NCBI RefSeq assembly: GCF_030012215.1
Contig: NZ_JASCXX010000006.1
Span: forward strand, 124,001 to 188,000
Length of the DNA stretch: 64,000 bases
Origin: Anaerobaca lacustris
Lineage (GTDB): Bacteria > Planctomycetota > Phycisphaerae > Sedimentisphaerales > Anaerobacaceae
Reading direction: 5' to 3'
Shown here: positions 23,625 through 32,712 of the stretch, in pieces
Layout: every line of letters starts with the position of its first letter
Position numbering within the stretch: position 1 is the stretch's first letter
The notes under the pieces: generated by a model
Told to the model about the DNA's origin: nothing
The model's database searches: none
Seen by the model: the letters and a program-made list of their open reading frames with translations, nothing else
Made by a program: the position numbers and the translations under genes

Positions 23625-24887
23625 CTACAGGTATTTCCTTGGGTCGGCGAGCCGGCCTTCGACGGCGCTGGCGGCGACGGTGGCGGGGCTGGCGAGGTAG
23701 ACCTCGCTCTTGGGGCTGCCCATCCGGCCGACGAAGTTGCGGTTCGTCGTGCTGATGCATTTTTCCCCGGCGGCCAGGACACCCATGAATCCGCCCAGGC
23801 ACGCCCCGCAGGTCGGCGCCGAGATCACGCAGCCGGCGTCGTAGAACACGTCGAACAGCCCTTCGTCCTTCGCCTGCTTCCACACCTCGGGCGTGGCCGG
23901 CACGATCAGCGTTCGGATCGCCACCTCTTTGCCCTTGAGGATGCCGGCGGCGATGCGGTAGTCCTCGATCCGACCGTTCGTGCAACTGCCGATGTAGGCC
24001 TGGTCCATCTCCATGCCGGCGCAGTCGCCGATGGCAACCCCGCCGCTGGGTAGGTGCGGCAGGGCCACCGTCGGCTCGATCTTCGAGCAGTCGAATTCCT
24101 CGACCACCGTGTATGTTGCATCGTCGTCGGATTCGAAGACGGTGTATTCGCTGGTGTCCTTCAACCGTCCGTCGAGATATTCCCTCGTGACCTCGTCGAA
24201 CCCGATGATCGCGTTCTTCGCACCGGCCTCGATCCCCATGTTGGTGATCGTCATGCGGGCTTCCATCGACATCTCGGCCAGCGCCGGACCGACGAACTCC
24301 ATCGCCCTGTAGAGCGCCCCGTCGGTGCCGATCCGCGCGATCACGGTCAGCATCACGTCTTTGCTGTAGACGCCGTGCGGAAGCGAGCCGTTCAGGACGA
24401 ACTTCATCGACGCCGGCACGCGGAACCAGAGCTTGCCCGTTGCGATCGAGGCCGCCAGGTCGGTCGAGCCGATCCCCGTGCTGAAGGCCGCCAGGGCGCC
24501 GTAGGTGCACGTGTGCGAATCGCCGCCCACGATCACCTCGCCCGGGCGGATGTGTCCCTGCTCGGGCAGCAGGGCGTGGCAGACGCCGGCCCGGCCCAGC
24601 TTGTAGTAGTACTTGATCTTGTGGCGCTTGGCCCAGTCATCGAGGCGCTTGTGCAGTTCGGCGCTCTTGACGTCCTTGGGCGGCTGAAAGTGGTCCGGCG
24701 TCACCACGATCTTCTCCGGATCGAACACCCGGTCGATGCCGCGCTCGGCCAGCATCGAGATCGCCGGCGGCGTCGTCACATCGTGACACATCACCACGTC
24801 GATATTGGCATCCACCAGTTGTCCCGGCGTCACCTTCGCCTGCCCACTGGCTCGCGCGAAGATCTTCTCCGTTATCGTCATTGCCAT
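23625..24887 (-). CDS. leuC: 3-isopropylmalate dehydratase large subunit
   Basis: The 420-residue protein is the aconitase-superfamily subunit of isopropylmalate dehydratase (archaeal/short type). The [4Fe-4S] cysteines are in YIGSCTNG and CGACLGG. Other hallmarks are MCHDVTTP, GGDSHTCTYGALAAF and GEKCISTTNRNFVGRMG. It begins 24 bp after leuA, so both are on one transcript. It works with LeuD in the second step of leucine synthesis. Confidence 0.94.
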   Translation of the reverse strand: MAMTITEKIFARASGQAKVTPGQLVDANIDVVMCHDVTTPPAISMLAERGIDRVFDPEKIVVTPDHFQPPKDVKSAELHKRLDDWAKRHKIKYYYKLGRAGVCHALLPEQGHIRPGEVIVGGDSHTCTYGALAAFSTGIGSTDLAASIATGKLWFRVPASMKFVLNGSLPHGVYSKDVMLTVIARIGTDGALYRAMEFVGPALAEMSMEARMTITNMGIEAGAKNAIIGFDEVTREYLDGRLKDTSEYTVFESDDDATYTVVEEFDCSKIEPTVALPHLPSGGVAIGDCAGMEMDQAYIGSCTNGRIEDYRIAAGILKGKEVAIRTLIVPATPEVWKQAKDEGLFDVFYDAGCVISAPTCGACLGGFMGVLAAGEKCISTTNRNFVGRMGSPKSEVYLASPATVAASAVEGRLADPRKYL

Positions 24888-24911
24888 GATGTTGATTCCT
24901 TCTTCTTTCGA

Positions 24912-26474
24912 CTACAGTTCTGCTTTCGGCCCCGGACCGTTGGTTTCCTGGGCGGCGGTCATCCGGTTGATGGCGTCGACGTAGGCTTTGGCGCTGGCCT
25001 CGATGATGTCGGTCGAGGCGCCGCGGCCGATGAACGTTCGTCCGGCGTCGATGATGCGCACCGTGGCTTCGCCCATCGCTTCCTTGCCGCCGGTGACGGC
25101 GCGGATCGAATAATTCTCCAGCTTGGGCGACAGGCCCGTCGCCTCGCGGATCGCCTCGTACGCCGCATCGACCGGTCCATCGCCGCAGGCGGCCGCCTGA
25201 CGCTCCTGGCCCGCGATGCGGATACGCACGCTGGCTGTCGGCAGGGTCCCTGTTCCCGACGCAACGTGAAGGTACTTCAGTTCGTACACCTGCGAGACGA
25301 CACGGACTTCGTCGTTGATGATCGCGGCGACGTCCTCATCGAAGACCTCTTTCTTCTTGTCGGCGATCTCGAGGAACCGGGCGTAGGCCTGTTCGAGTTC
25401 CGCGTCCTTGAGCTTGTATCCGAGTTGCCGGCAGCGGTCGGCGAATCCGTGGCGGCCCGTGTGACGGCCGAGCACCATGCGCGAACCGCCCAGGCCGATC
25501 GTCTCGGGCGTCATGATCTCGTACGTGCTGCGCTCCTTGAGGATCCCGTCGACGTGGATGCCCGACTCGTGCGCGAAGGCGTTGGCGCCGACGATCGCCT
25601 TGTTGGGCTGGATCACGAAACCGGTCAGTTGCGAGACCAACTGGCTGGTGCGGTAGATCTCTTTCGTATTGATATTCATCGTCAACCCGCCCGAGCCGCC
25701 GTCCGTGAAGAAGTTGGCCCGCGTGTGGATCGCCATGACGATCTCCTCCAGCGCGGCGTTGCCGGCCCGTTCACCGAGCCCGTTGACGGCGCATTCGACC
25801 TGGCGGGCCCCGTTCTGGACGCCGGCCAGCGAATTGGCGACGGCCACGCCGAGATCGTTGTGACAATGCGTACTGATGACGCACCTGTCGATGCCGGGGA
25901 CATCGCGTTTGAGTGTGGCGATGAGCTGGCCGTACTCGTAGGGCAGCATGTAGCCCACCGTGTCCGGGATGTTCAAGGTGGTCGCCCCGGCCTCGATCAC
26001 GGCCGCGAGGATCTCGATGAGGAACGGGACCTCGCTGCGGCCGGCGTCCTCGGGCGAGAACTCCACGTCGTCCACGAACTGCCGGGCACATTGGACGGCG
26101 GCGACCGCCATCTTCACCACCTCAGCCGGCGGCTTGTTGAGCTTGTGCTTCATGTGGATCGGCGAGGTCGCGATGAACGTGTGGATCCGCTTGTTTGCCG
26201 CCGGGGCCAGGGCCTTGCCCGCCGCCTCGATGTCCACGTCTTTTGCTCGCGCAAGTCCTGTAATGACAGGGCCTTGAACCTGTTCGGCCACGAGGCGCGT
26301 CGCCTCGAACTGGGCCGGCGACGAGACCGGGAAGCCCGCTTCGATGATATCGACCCCCAGGGTCGCCAGTTGCTGGGCGATCTCCAGCTTCTGGGGGATC
26401 GAGAGCGAGGCGCCGGGCGACTGCTCGCCGTCGCGCAAGGTCGTGTCGAAAATGAAGACTTTGTCGTCAGGCAT
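24912..26474 (-). CDS. leuA: 2-isopropylmalate synthase
   Basis: The 520-residue protein has a DRE-TIM metallolyase domain starting FIFDTTLRDGEQSPGASL, the metal-binding STHCHNDLGVAVANS, GERAGNAALEE, and a C-terminal regulatory LeuA dimer domain (about 390-510) that gives feedback inhibition by leucine. It catalyses condensation of acetyl-CoA with 2-oxoisovalerate, the first committed step. GGAG 7 nt upstream supports the ATG at 26474; an in-frame ATG at 26495 has none. It is the first enzyme gene of the operon, 121 bp after a possible leader peptide. Confidence 0.94.
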   Translation of the reverse strand: MPDDKVFIFDTTLRDGEQSPGASLSIPQKLEIAQQLATLGVDIIEAGFPVSSPAQFEATRLVAEQVQGPVITGLARAKDVDIEAAGKALAPAANKRIHTFIATSPIHMKHKLNKPPAEVVKMAVAAVQCARQFVDDVEFSPEDAGRSEVPFLIEILAAVIEAGATTLNIPDTVGYMLPYEYGQLIATLKRDVPGIDRCVISTHCHNDLGVAVANSLAGVQNGARQVECAVNGLGERAGNAALEEIVMAIHTRANFFTDGGSGGLTMNINTKEIYRTSQLVSQLTGFVIQPNKAIVGANAFAHESGIHVDGILKERSTYEIMTPETIGLGGSRMVLGRHTGRHGFADRCRQLGYKLKDAELEQAYARFLEIADKKKEVFDEDVAAIINDEVRVVSQVYELKYLHVASGTGTLPTASVRIRIAGQERQAAACGDGPVDAAYEAIREATGLSPKLENYSIRAVTGGKEAMGEATVRIIDAGRTFIGRGASTDIIEASAKAYVDAINRMTAAQETNGPGPKAEL

Positions 26475-26595
26475 AGTATTTCTCCGGAACATCATTTCGG
26501 GCCGCCGGCATTATGCCGCAATGGGAGCCGAAATACTACGGTTTTGCATAAGAAAAGGGGACTGCAACGAGTTGTGGTGGTTCGTTATTCGCGCC

Positions 26596-26670
26596 TTAGC
26601 GGCGCAGGATCAGGGCGAGCAGGCCGATGCGGCCGTCGAGGATGGAACGAATTGTGCCCTTCTTATCCAT
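26596..26670 (-). CDS. Possible 24-residue leucine-rich leader peptide
   Basis: A short frame (ATG at 26668-26670, TAA at 26596-26598) upstream of leuA encodes 24 residues ending GLLALILRR, with five leucines, four of them in the last seven residues. That is what a ribosome-mediated attenuation peptide for a leucine operon looks like. There is no Shine-Dalgarno site, but the predicted transcription start is about 3 nt before the ATG, so the message may be leaderless. I did not find a convincing terminator hairpin between this frame and leuA, so the mechanism is open. Confidence 0.45.
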   Translation of the reverse strand: MDKKGTIRSILDGRIGLLALILRR

Positions 26671-26679
26671 AGACAAGTC

Positions 26680-26707
26680 ATTGTATATGTCGGCCGGCCG
26701 AGTGCAA
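26680..26707 (-). promoter_or_regulatory. Predicted promoter of the leucine operon
   Basis: On the minus strand TTGCAC (26702-26707) and TACAAT (26680-26685) are separated by 16 bp. The expected transcription start is near 26673, just before the leader peptide start. Confidence 0.45.
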
Positions 26708-26897
26708 GACTTTTCCGAAAAAAAATCTCAGTGGAATCTGCCTATGGGCCATTCCGGCATAATGGAATGTACTTGTCGCGTCCGGAGGATTAACATGAAA
26801 TGAATCTTGCTCTCACACGGTCCGAAAGTTCTCCGGCTAATTTGCCCGGCGTCGATCGAAGTATGGACAATGAAGGAATCGTGTAAAGGGTAGAGAC

Positions 26898-27656
26898 ATG
26901 AGAAGGCAGAGGGCGTTTACACTGATCGAGCTGCTCGTGGTCGTCGCGATCATTGCGCTTCTGATGGGGATTCTGATGCCGTCTCTGAAGAAGGCGCGGG
27001 ATCAGGCCAAAGGTGTCGTCTGCGTGGCACACATAAAAGGTCTCGGTGTGGCGCTACACATGTACCTGGACGACTACGACAGGAAGACCCATACCGCGCC
27101 GAACCAGGGACTGTGGGACAATGCCTGGGAAGGAGCGGCCGTCATTACCGACTACGGGCCGAACGATCCCTATGCGTACTGGGGCATTGCCTACGCACCC
27201 TACGCCAAGAACAAGAAGATCTTCCGGTGTCCCAGCACGATACGCAACGACGACTGGCCGGAAAACGGCTGGGGCGTACTGTACCAGAAGTACTTCGCAC
27301 ACTGTTCCTATGGTCTCAACAGCTACGTCGCGGACAAGAAGATCGACCGGGAGTTCAAGAAGCATGACGAGGTCATCGTTTTCCAGGACCACATCGAGCA
27401 GAAGCTGGACAGCGTGAATTCCGATATGTTCTGCATCGGACCGAGCGTCAGCATCAATCTGACGCAGTGGCGTCCGGGCAGCTCCCTGGTCAGCACGTAT
27501 TGGCAGGGCCATGACACCATCAGGGAGTGTTTCCGTCATTCGAAGGCTTCCAACACGTGCTGGCTGGACGGCCACGTCAGCGCGATCAAGGAATCGACGG
27601 GGGAAGATGTCCCGACCTACTGGTACGATGGCAAGCGCACGGAAACGAGGATGTAA
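26898..27656 (+). CDS. DUF1559-like type II pseudopilin
   Basis: The 252-residue protein begins [15 protein letters not shown]; cleavage is predicted after Ala6, with Glu11 at +5, and the hydrophobic helix runs to about residue 28. The C-terminal domain contains the HSKASNTCWLDGHV signature shared by planctomycete pseudopilins. As with the copy at 1857-2639 the exact assembly is unknown. It is divergent from the leucine operon and followed after 36 bp by a lipoprotein gene that may be cotranscribed. Confidence 0.85.
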   Translation: MRRQRAFTLIELLVVVAIIALLMGILMPSLKKARDQAKGVVCVAHIKGLGVALHMYLDDYDRKTHTAPNQGLWDNAWEGAAVITDYGPNDPYAYWGIAYAPYAKNKKIFRCPSTIRNDDWPENGWGVLYQKYFAHCSYGLNSYVADKKIDREFKKHDEVIVFQDHIEQKLDSVNSDMFCIGPSVSINLTQWRPGSSLVSTYWQGHDTIRECFRHSKASNTCWLDGHVSAIKESTGEDVPTYWYDGKRTETRM

Positions 27657-27692
27657 GCCACGGGCGCATCGGTTTATGAAAGGATTGTTGCG

Positions 27693-28127
27693 ATGAAGAG
27701 GAGATGCTGCCGGGCCTGCGTGACGCTCTGGATCGCGCTTCTGGTCGTTTCCGGTTGCGGGAAAGAGGGCGATACCGGACAGAACGATTCCGCCTCTGCC
27801 CCTGTCAGCGCCGAGCAGATCGCTGCGATCAGGAACAATCTGGCGCAGGGAATGAAGCCGATCGGTTTCGGCAATGTCAAGGCGTCCGATGCAGGCAGGC
27901 AGTGTCTCGTCGAGGCCCGGACGCCGGAGGGGGGCGTTCGAATCACACCGCCTCCACCACCGCTGGGCATGGTCCGAACCGTGGGGCAAGTCACCTTCTA
28001 TGCAGGCGAGCTTGACGGCGTCTCGCCCGACGGCCTGACCATCCGCAGAGCCTATCCGACGGCGGGCAACTTCAAGAAGGTGGAGATCCCCAAAGGGGAC
28101 ATCCAGTCGATCCACCTGGCCCCGTGA
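27693..28127 (+). CDS. Small lipoprotein of unknown function
   Basis: The 144-residue protein has a lipoprotein signal ending VVSGC (lipidated Cys22). The mature part contains a Pro run (about residues 89-93) and ends in a compact domain (VTFYAGELDGVSPDGLTIRRAYP) that may bind to a surface assembly. No family recognised. It sits between the pseudopilin and the phosphoesterase gene, all on the plus strand. Confidence 0.7.
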   Translation: MKRRCCRACVTLWIALLVVSGCGKEGDTGQNDSASAPVSAEQIAAIRNNLAQGMKPIGFGNVKASDAGRQCLVEARTPEGGVRITPPPPPLGMVRTVGQVTFYAGELDGVSPDGLTIRRAYPTAGNFKKVEIPKGDIQSIHLAP

Positions 28128-28195
28128 CTCGGTGTTGCACTCGATCGCGGCTGTGGTATCATGCGGGACAACCCCCATTCATTCTGGAGACGATC

Positions 28196-30016
28196 ATGAG
28201 CAGGACGTACCGTTGTGTTGTCGTTTGGGCCCTTCTTCTTGTGGTGACCGCCGGCGCACAGGTGAGCCACTGGCAATTCGGCAAGACGCATTGCACTGAC
28301 GGTGTCGTCGCCGATCGGATCGGCGACGCTCACGGGCGGCTCGAAGGCCGGGCCCGCTTCTTCGCCGACGCAATCGGCGAATACCTCGAACTGGACGGCG
28401 CTTCCGGCGTCGTTCATCTGGGGCGCTATCCTGACGGTCCCCGCCTGCCCGTCGAGCGGATCAGCGTCGAGGCGCTCGCCCGCTTTCGTCAGTTCGGCGA
28501 CTACGCCGGTGTGATCGGTGCGTTTCAGGACAACGGCGACTACGAGCGGGGCTGGGTGCTGGGCGCTCGGCGCGGGCGGCCCTTCTTCGCGGTGGCCAGC
28601 GAAGGCGCCAAGTCGCTGACCTATCTCCAGACGGCCAAGTCGGTCGAGGCCGGCAAGTGGTACCATCTCGTCGGAACGTACGACGGCAAGGTCCACAGGC
28701 TCTTCGTCAACGGCCAACTGGCGAACGAATCGACCGTCCAGCAGGGAAAGATCCTCTACCCCTCGCACGCCTGGTACACAATCGGGGCGTACCGCGACGA
28801 CAACGAGTTCGACGGGATGGTCGGCAGCTTGCGGATGGTCGCGGTCTACGATGAAGCCCTGGGGGCGGACCGGGTCAGGTCGCGATTCGAGGAGGTAAGG
28901 GCCTCGACCGAACTGCCCGCCGAGGTCGCGGCGCCGTCGATCATCAGCGTGGGGCCCTATCTGCAATACGCGACGAAAACCGGCATCACGATCCTGTGGG
29001 AGACGTCGCAGAAGGCCACGTCGGTGGTGGAGTTCGGCGAGCAGACGCCGCTGACGAATTCGGTCTCCGCTGCCGGCGATCGCGATCTGCATGAGGTGCG
29101 GCTGGAGAACCTCAAGCCGCAGACCAACTACTTCTATCGCGTCGTCTCCGTCGGGCCCGACGGCGCCGAATCGATCAGCGACCTCTATACCTTCCAGACG
29201 GCCGTGGAGGATGGGGCGGCCTTCGCCTTCGCCGGCGTCAGCGACACGCAGAACAACCCGCCCGTCTGGGGCCGAATCTCGCAGTTGGTCTTCAGGGAGC
29301 GTCCCAACTTCGTGATCCACGCCGGCGACATCGTGGGCACCGGATCGAGAAGGCACGAGTGGACGGACGAATTCCTCAAGCCGGCGCACGAGCTGATGAG
29401 CCGCGTGCCGATCTTCGCCATCCCCGGCAATCACGACCAGGACGACGCGAATTACTACCGCTACATCAGCAATCCGGCCCCCGAGTACCGCTATACCTTC
29501 ATCTACGGCAACGCCCAGTTCTTCCTGATCGACACCAATCGCAGTGTGGCTCCCGACAGCGAGCAATACGAGTGGCTCGAACAGGAGCTTGCCCGAAGCA
29601 CCGCGACGTGGAAGTTCACCGTGCACCACCATCCGCCGTACACCTCCGACGAAAACGACTACGGGGATACCTGGAAAGGCCGGTCGTCTCCACGAGGCGA
29701 TCTGCGGTTGCGGCCTCTGATCGGCTTATACGAACGGGCCAACGTGGATATCTGCTTCTTCGGGCATATCCACGACTACGAGCGGACCTGGCCCCTGCGA
29801 AACGACAAGGTCGATCCGCATGACGGCGTGATCTACCTCCAGATCGGCGGCGCCGGAGGCGGGCTCGAAAACTACGCGCCGACGCGCTCGTGGTTCACGG
29901 CCAAGGTCCATCGCGACCACCATTTCGTGCTGGTCAACATCTTCGACAAGACGCTCCAGCTTCAGGCCATCGACCAGAACGGCGTCCTGTTCGATCAGAT
30001 CACACTGCAGAAGTGA
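28196..30016 (+). CDS. Secreted LamG - purple acid phosphatase-type metallophosphoesterase
   Basis: The 606-residue protein has a signal peptide (VVVWALLLVVTAGA), a LamG/concanavalin-like domain (about 20-235), a fibronectin III-like N-domain as in purple acid phosphatases (about 245-330) and a metallophosphoesterase domain. Metal-binding motifs are GVSDTQ, HAGDIVG, GNHDQDD, HHHPPY and GHIHDYER. It should hydrolyse phosphate monoesters or diesters outside the cytoplasm, with the LamG domain perhaps binding polysaccharide. The start at 28196 is chosen at the ATG of the signal peptide; the frame is open 72 bp further upstream without one. Confidence 0.87.
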   Translation: MSRTYRCVVVWALLLVVTAGAQVSHWQFGKTHCTDGVVADRIGDAHGRLEGRARFFADAIGEYLELDGASGVVHLGRYPDGPRLPVERISVEALARFRQFGDYAGVIGAFQDNGDYERGWVLGARRGRPFFAVASEGAKSLTYLQTAKSVEAGKWYHLVGTYDGKVHRLFVNGQLANESTVQQGKILYPSHAWYTIGAYRDDNEFDGMVGSLRMVAVYDEALGADRVRSRFEEVRASTELPAEVAAPSIISVGPYLQYATKTGITILWETSQKATSVVEFGEQTPLTNSVSAAGDRDLHEVRLENLKPQTNYFYRVVSVGPDGAESISDLYTFQTAVEDGAAFAFAGVSDTQNNPPVWGRISQLVFRERPNFVIHAGDIVGTGSRRHEWTDEFLKPAHELMSRVPIFAIPGNHDQDDANYYRYISNPAPEYRYTFIYGNAQFFLIDTNRSVAPDSEQYEWLEQELARSTATWKFTVHHHPPYTSDENDYGDTWKGRSSPRGDLRLRPLIGLYERANVDICFFGHIHDYERTWPLRNDKVDPHDGVIYLQIGGAGGGLENYAPTRSWFTAKVHRDHHFVLVNIFDKTLQLQAIDQNGVLFDQITLQK

Positions 30017-30059
30017 TCCGCGGCCCCGCGCCTGCCCGACATGAAGAGGGGTGCCCCTT

Positions 30060-31931
30060 TCAGAACGATTTCCAGGGGTCTTCGACGTCGATCTGGGCGG
30101 TAGTCGCCGTGGTCTGGCGTTTCGTGGGCAGCGGTGTCATCGGCACCGTCAGGATCAGCGGGGTCTTGCCCGATCGTCGCCATTGCCACTTGTCGCGGGG
30201 CGGGATCACTTCGCCTTCTACGATGATCGTGCTGGCCATCGTCTTGAAGACGACCGGGTCGGCCACCTGCATGGGGGCGGCCGACCTCGTCACCGACAGC
30301 GTGAACACCACGCCGGCCGCGACGATCTTGTTGAAGTCGAATTCTCGCGTCACGCCGTTGTAGAGGACCACGTCCACCCAAACACCGTCGTCGTCACGGC
30401 CTGTTTCCATCCGCACGTGCAGGTCGTCGATCTGGGCCGCGTGGACGCAGAAGCGCGCCTGCATCCGGCCTGACTCCAGGGTGATCAGATCGCCGATGCG
30501 CACCTGATCGGGCAGCTTGAGATCGTGGGCCGCCCCTTCGAATTGCAGTCGCATTCGAAGGTCGCGTGCCTGAATCGTGCCGTTGGCGATGCGGTCGAGT
30601 GAGATATGCGTGTCACCCCGGTCGGTGGCGAAGACCACCGCGCCAAGCACGTCGGCGGCGTCCTGGATCGTGAAGAGACTGGCCGATGCGTAGTCGTAGC
30701 CGTCGTGGAGGAAGCGAACGCGCATGGCCGCCGGCCCGGCCGAGGTGTTCCAGTAGGCCACGAGCGGCCGGCGCTGGTTCCACAGATCGCCGCAGTTGAT
30801 CGAGCCCAGCGTAAAATCCGGGTGCAGATACGTCCGCCCGATCAGATCGTGCTCGCCGGACGGATTCATAACGAAGGCTTCGATCTCTTCGCGAGGCTCG
30901 GTGAGCGAAAGGAAATAGGGCAACAGGTCTTCCGGGCAGTCGATGGGGATGCGATGGGCGTCGATGGACTCATACGCCTCGGCCTCCGACAGGAAGCGCA
31001 CCGCGCCGTCGGTCCCCCGCTGGATGAAGGCCAGGGTGCTGGGGCGCAGCAGCGTCGCATACGACCGGCTGTGCGGTCCGGCCCACTGTTCCGTCGGGAC
31101 GTGAAAACGCCGGGCCAGATGGTACCAGGCGAAGCGGTTGAGCTCTTCGACGAGCCGCTTCGATTCGCCGTCCTTGACGTGGGCCAGGATGCGGGTCAAC
31201 TCGTGGATGGCGACGACGGTGTACGTGGGGCTGTTGTACTCGCTGAACGAGCCTTTCTCTTCCGTGTAGTCGCGAAAACGCTGAAGACGTTGCTTGCCGT
31301 AGTCGAGCAGCTCTCTGTCATCGAATCGCTCTCCTGCAATCAGCGTGACGTAGGTGCCCATGATGGCGATGTTGGTGTAGCCCGGCCCGACGTTGCGCCG
31401 CCGGATGGAGCGAGCGGCGTGCAGGATCGACTGCCGCACCTTCACTTGCAGTTCCTCGGGCAATCGGTCCATGTGATCGATGGCCACCTGAAGCAACTGC
31501 GTGCCGCAGAAGTCGGCCCAGTTCCAGTCGGGCGGCGACATCTGACTGAGCGGCTCTTCGAGGAACCACGACCAGATGCCATAGGTCCGGCTGGCCGGGT
31601 CCTGGTCCTGGAGGTCGATAACGCGGTCGAGAATCCGCTCGGCCCGCTCCAGACGATTGGGGTCGCCCGAATCGAGCAGGGCCACCGCATAGACGAGGGA
31701 ATCTCGCGTGCGATGGACCGTCCCGGAATCGAGCGTGGTGTGGTAGCCCGGCGAGGAGAAGGGCCCCGCCAGCATCTTCTCGGCCTCGTCGTAGTTCGCA
31801 TCCTGCCTGGCCAGCGCCTTGAGAAACCCCTCCCGCCGTGCCGACGTCGGAAAGAACTCGGCGCCGAAGCACGAGGCACAATACGTCACAGCGAGCAACC
31901 CAAGCCACGCAATCTGTCGGCAACCCATCAT
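30060..31931 (-). CDS. Secreted protein with alpha/alpha-toroid-like and beta parts, unknown enzyme
   Basis: The 623-residue protein has a signal peptide (MMGCRQIAWLGLLAVTYCAS). Residues about 40-330 are helical with repeating aromatic-rich helices (GIWSWFLEEPLSQ, FSEYNSPTYTVVAIHELTRI), like an alpha/alpha toroid. The C-terminal 250 residues look mainly beta. This two-part layout is seen in heparinase II/III-type and related polysaccharide lyases, but I cannot name a family or a catalytic residue pair, so the lyase idea is only suggestive. It converges on the phosphoesterase gene with a 43-bp gap. Confidence 0.65.
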   Translation of the reverse strand: MMGCRQIAWLGLLAVTYCASCFGAEFFPTSARREGFLKALARQDANYDEAEKMLAGPFSSPGYHTTLDSGTVHRTRDSLVYAVALLDSGDPNRLERAERILDRVIDLQDQDPASRTYGIWSWFLEEPLSQMSPPDWNWADFCGTQLLQVAIDHMDRLPEELQVKVRQSILHAARSIRRRNVGPGYTNIAIMGTYVTLIAGERFDDRELLDYGKQRLQRFRDYTEEKGSFSEYNSPTYTVVAIHELTRILAHVKDGESKRLVEELNRFAWYHLARRFHVPTEQWAGPHSRSYATLLRPSTLAFIQRGTDGAVRFLSEAEAYESIDAHRIPIDCPEDLLPYFLSLTEPREEIEAFVMNPSGEHDLIGRTYLHPDFTLGSINCGDLWNQRRPLVAYWNTSAGPAAMRVRFLHDGYDYASASLFTIQDAADVLGAVVFATDRGDTHISLDRIANGTIQARDLRMRLQFEGAAHDLKLPDQVRIGDLITLESGRMQARFCVHAAQIDDLHVRMETGRDDDGVWVDVVLYNGVTREFDFNKIVAAGVVFTLSVTRSAAPMQVADPVVFKTMASTIIVEGEVIPPRDKWQWRRSGKTPLILTVPMTPLPTKRQTTATTAQIDVEDPWKSF

Positions 31932-32103
31932 ACAGACGGCTCCTTCTTCTCTTTCTCAAAAAGATTCACCACCCCCGCCATGATACGCCACCGCACCCCC
32001 AATATCTACCCCCTCCTCCACCCCTGCAAGGCCTGATCGAGGTGCCCACATAGGATTGAACTCCTGGGGTGTGTCTGTGATCGTCACGCCGGTTCTGCGG
32101 CAT

Positions 32104-32439
32104 TCAGGACGAGAGTTTGGCGCTGGCGAGGCGGTTGAGGCTGACGTCTTCCTCGGCGGCTTCGAGGGCGAGGCGTCGATGGACTTCCGGCGGGACACGG
32201 ACCATGAACTTACCGCTGTATCGCCGGCGGCTCAGCGGTTCGGGCACGGTCTCTCCGCTGGCCTTCATGTCGGCGACGACGTCGGCCACCACCCTGCGGA
32301 TCCCTCGCAGGGCCTTTTCCGGCGTGGACGCCAGCCAACTGAGGCTGGGAAGCTCCGCGCACAGCCCCACGCATTGGGCGTCCTCCTCGGACCAGGTCAC
32401 GCGGTATGTATAGCGGTCAATCTCTGGCAGTCTCTTCAT
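32104..32439 (-). CDS. hicB: HicB-type antitoxin
   Basis: The 111-residue protein has the HicB half-RNase-H fold (YRVTWSEEDAQCVGLCAELPSLSWL) and a C-terminal ribbon-helix-helix (GKFMVRVPPEVHRRLALEAAEEDVSLN) for DNA binding. It overlaps the hicA gene by 23 bp, the toxin being first in the operon as is usual for HicAB. It should neutralise HicA and repress the operon promoter. Confidence 0.85.
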   Translation of the reverse strand: MKRLPEIDRYTYRVTWSEEDAQCVGLCAELPSLSWLASTPEKALRGIRRVVADVVADMKASGETVPEPLSRRRYSGKFMVRVPPEVHRRLALEAAEEDVSLNRLASAKLSS

Positions 32440-32677
32440 GCTGTAACCTTTCGATGGCCTTGAGCACCTGTCGGACCTGATACGCCTTGGCCATTCCCTT
32501 GTTGTTCTGTATGTTCACCCGAGGATCGCCGCACCAGGGCATCCGGTAGATGCGATGGCTGGTGCCGCCCTGTCGCGCGGCCCCGAAGTAGTGATCGCAC
32601 ACGCGACAGAGATTGGCGAAGCGCACCCCTTTGGGGTTGGTTCGCATCTGATCCAAGACATCATCAATGCTTGCCAT
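32417..32677 (-). CDS. hicA: HicA-type mRNA interferase toxin
   Basis: The 86-residue protein has the HicA double-stranded RNA-binding fold with catalytic His41 in GGTSHRIYRMPW. It is slightly longer than many HicA toxins because of an N-terminal helix. It is first in a two-gene operon with hicB. The transcription start predicted from the promoter at 32684-32712 coincides with the ATG, so the mRNA may lack a 5' leader. Confidence 0.82.
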   Translation of the reverse strand: MASIDDVLDQMRTNPKGVRFANLCRVCDHYFGAARQGGTSHRIYRMPWCGDPRVNIQNNKGMAKAYQVRQVLKAIERLQHEETARD

Positions 32678-32682
32678 ATCTA

Positions 32683-32712
32683 TATAATACCATTATTGAT
32701 ACTATACGTCAA
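32683..32712 (-). promoter_or_regulatory. hicAB promoter and palindromic operator
   Basis: On the minus strand TTGACG (32707-32712) and TATTAT (32684-32689) are 17 bp apart. The 24 bp between about 32683 and 32706 form an imperfect palindrome (TATAGTATCAAT against AATGGTATTATA) that fills the spacer and -10 box, a fitting HicB operator. Transcription would start at the hicA ATG. Confidence 0.65.

Noticed and set aside
26475-26595. Terminator/antiterminator for leucine attenuation
   Set aside because: Only short stems such as CGGCA/TGCCG are visible and no T run follows, so a classical attenuator is not supported.
24054-26672. Long open frame (872 codons) antisense to leuA and leuC
   Set aside because: Both sense genes are unambiguous enzymes; the antisense product has no recognisable family.
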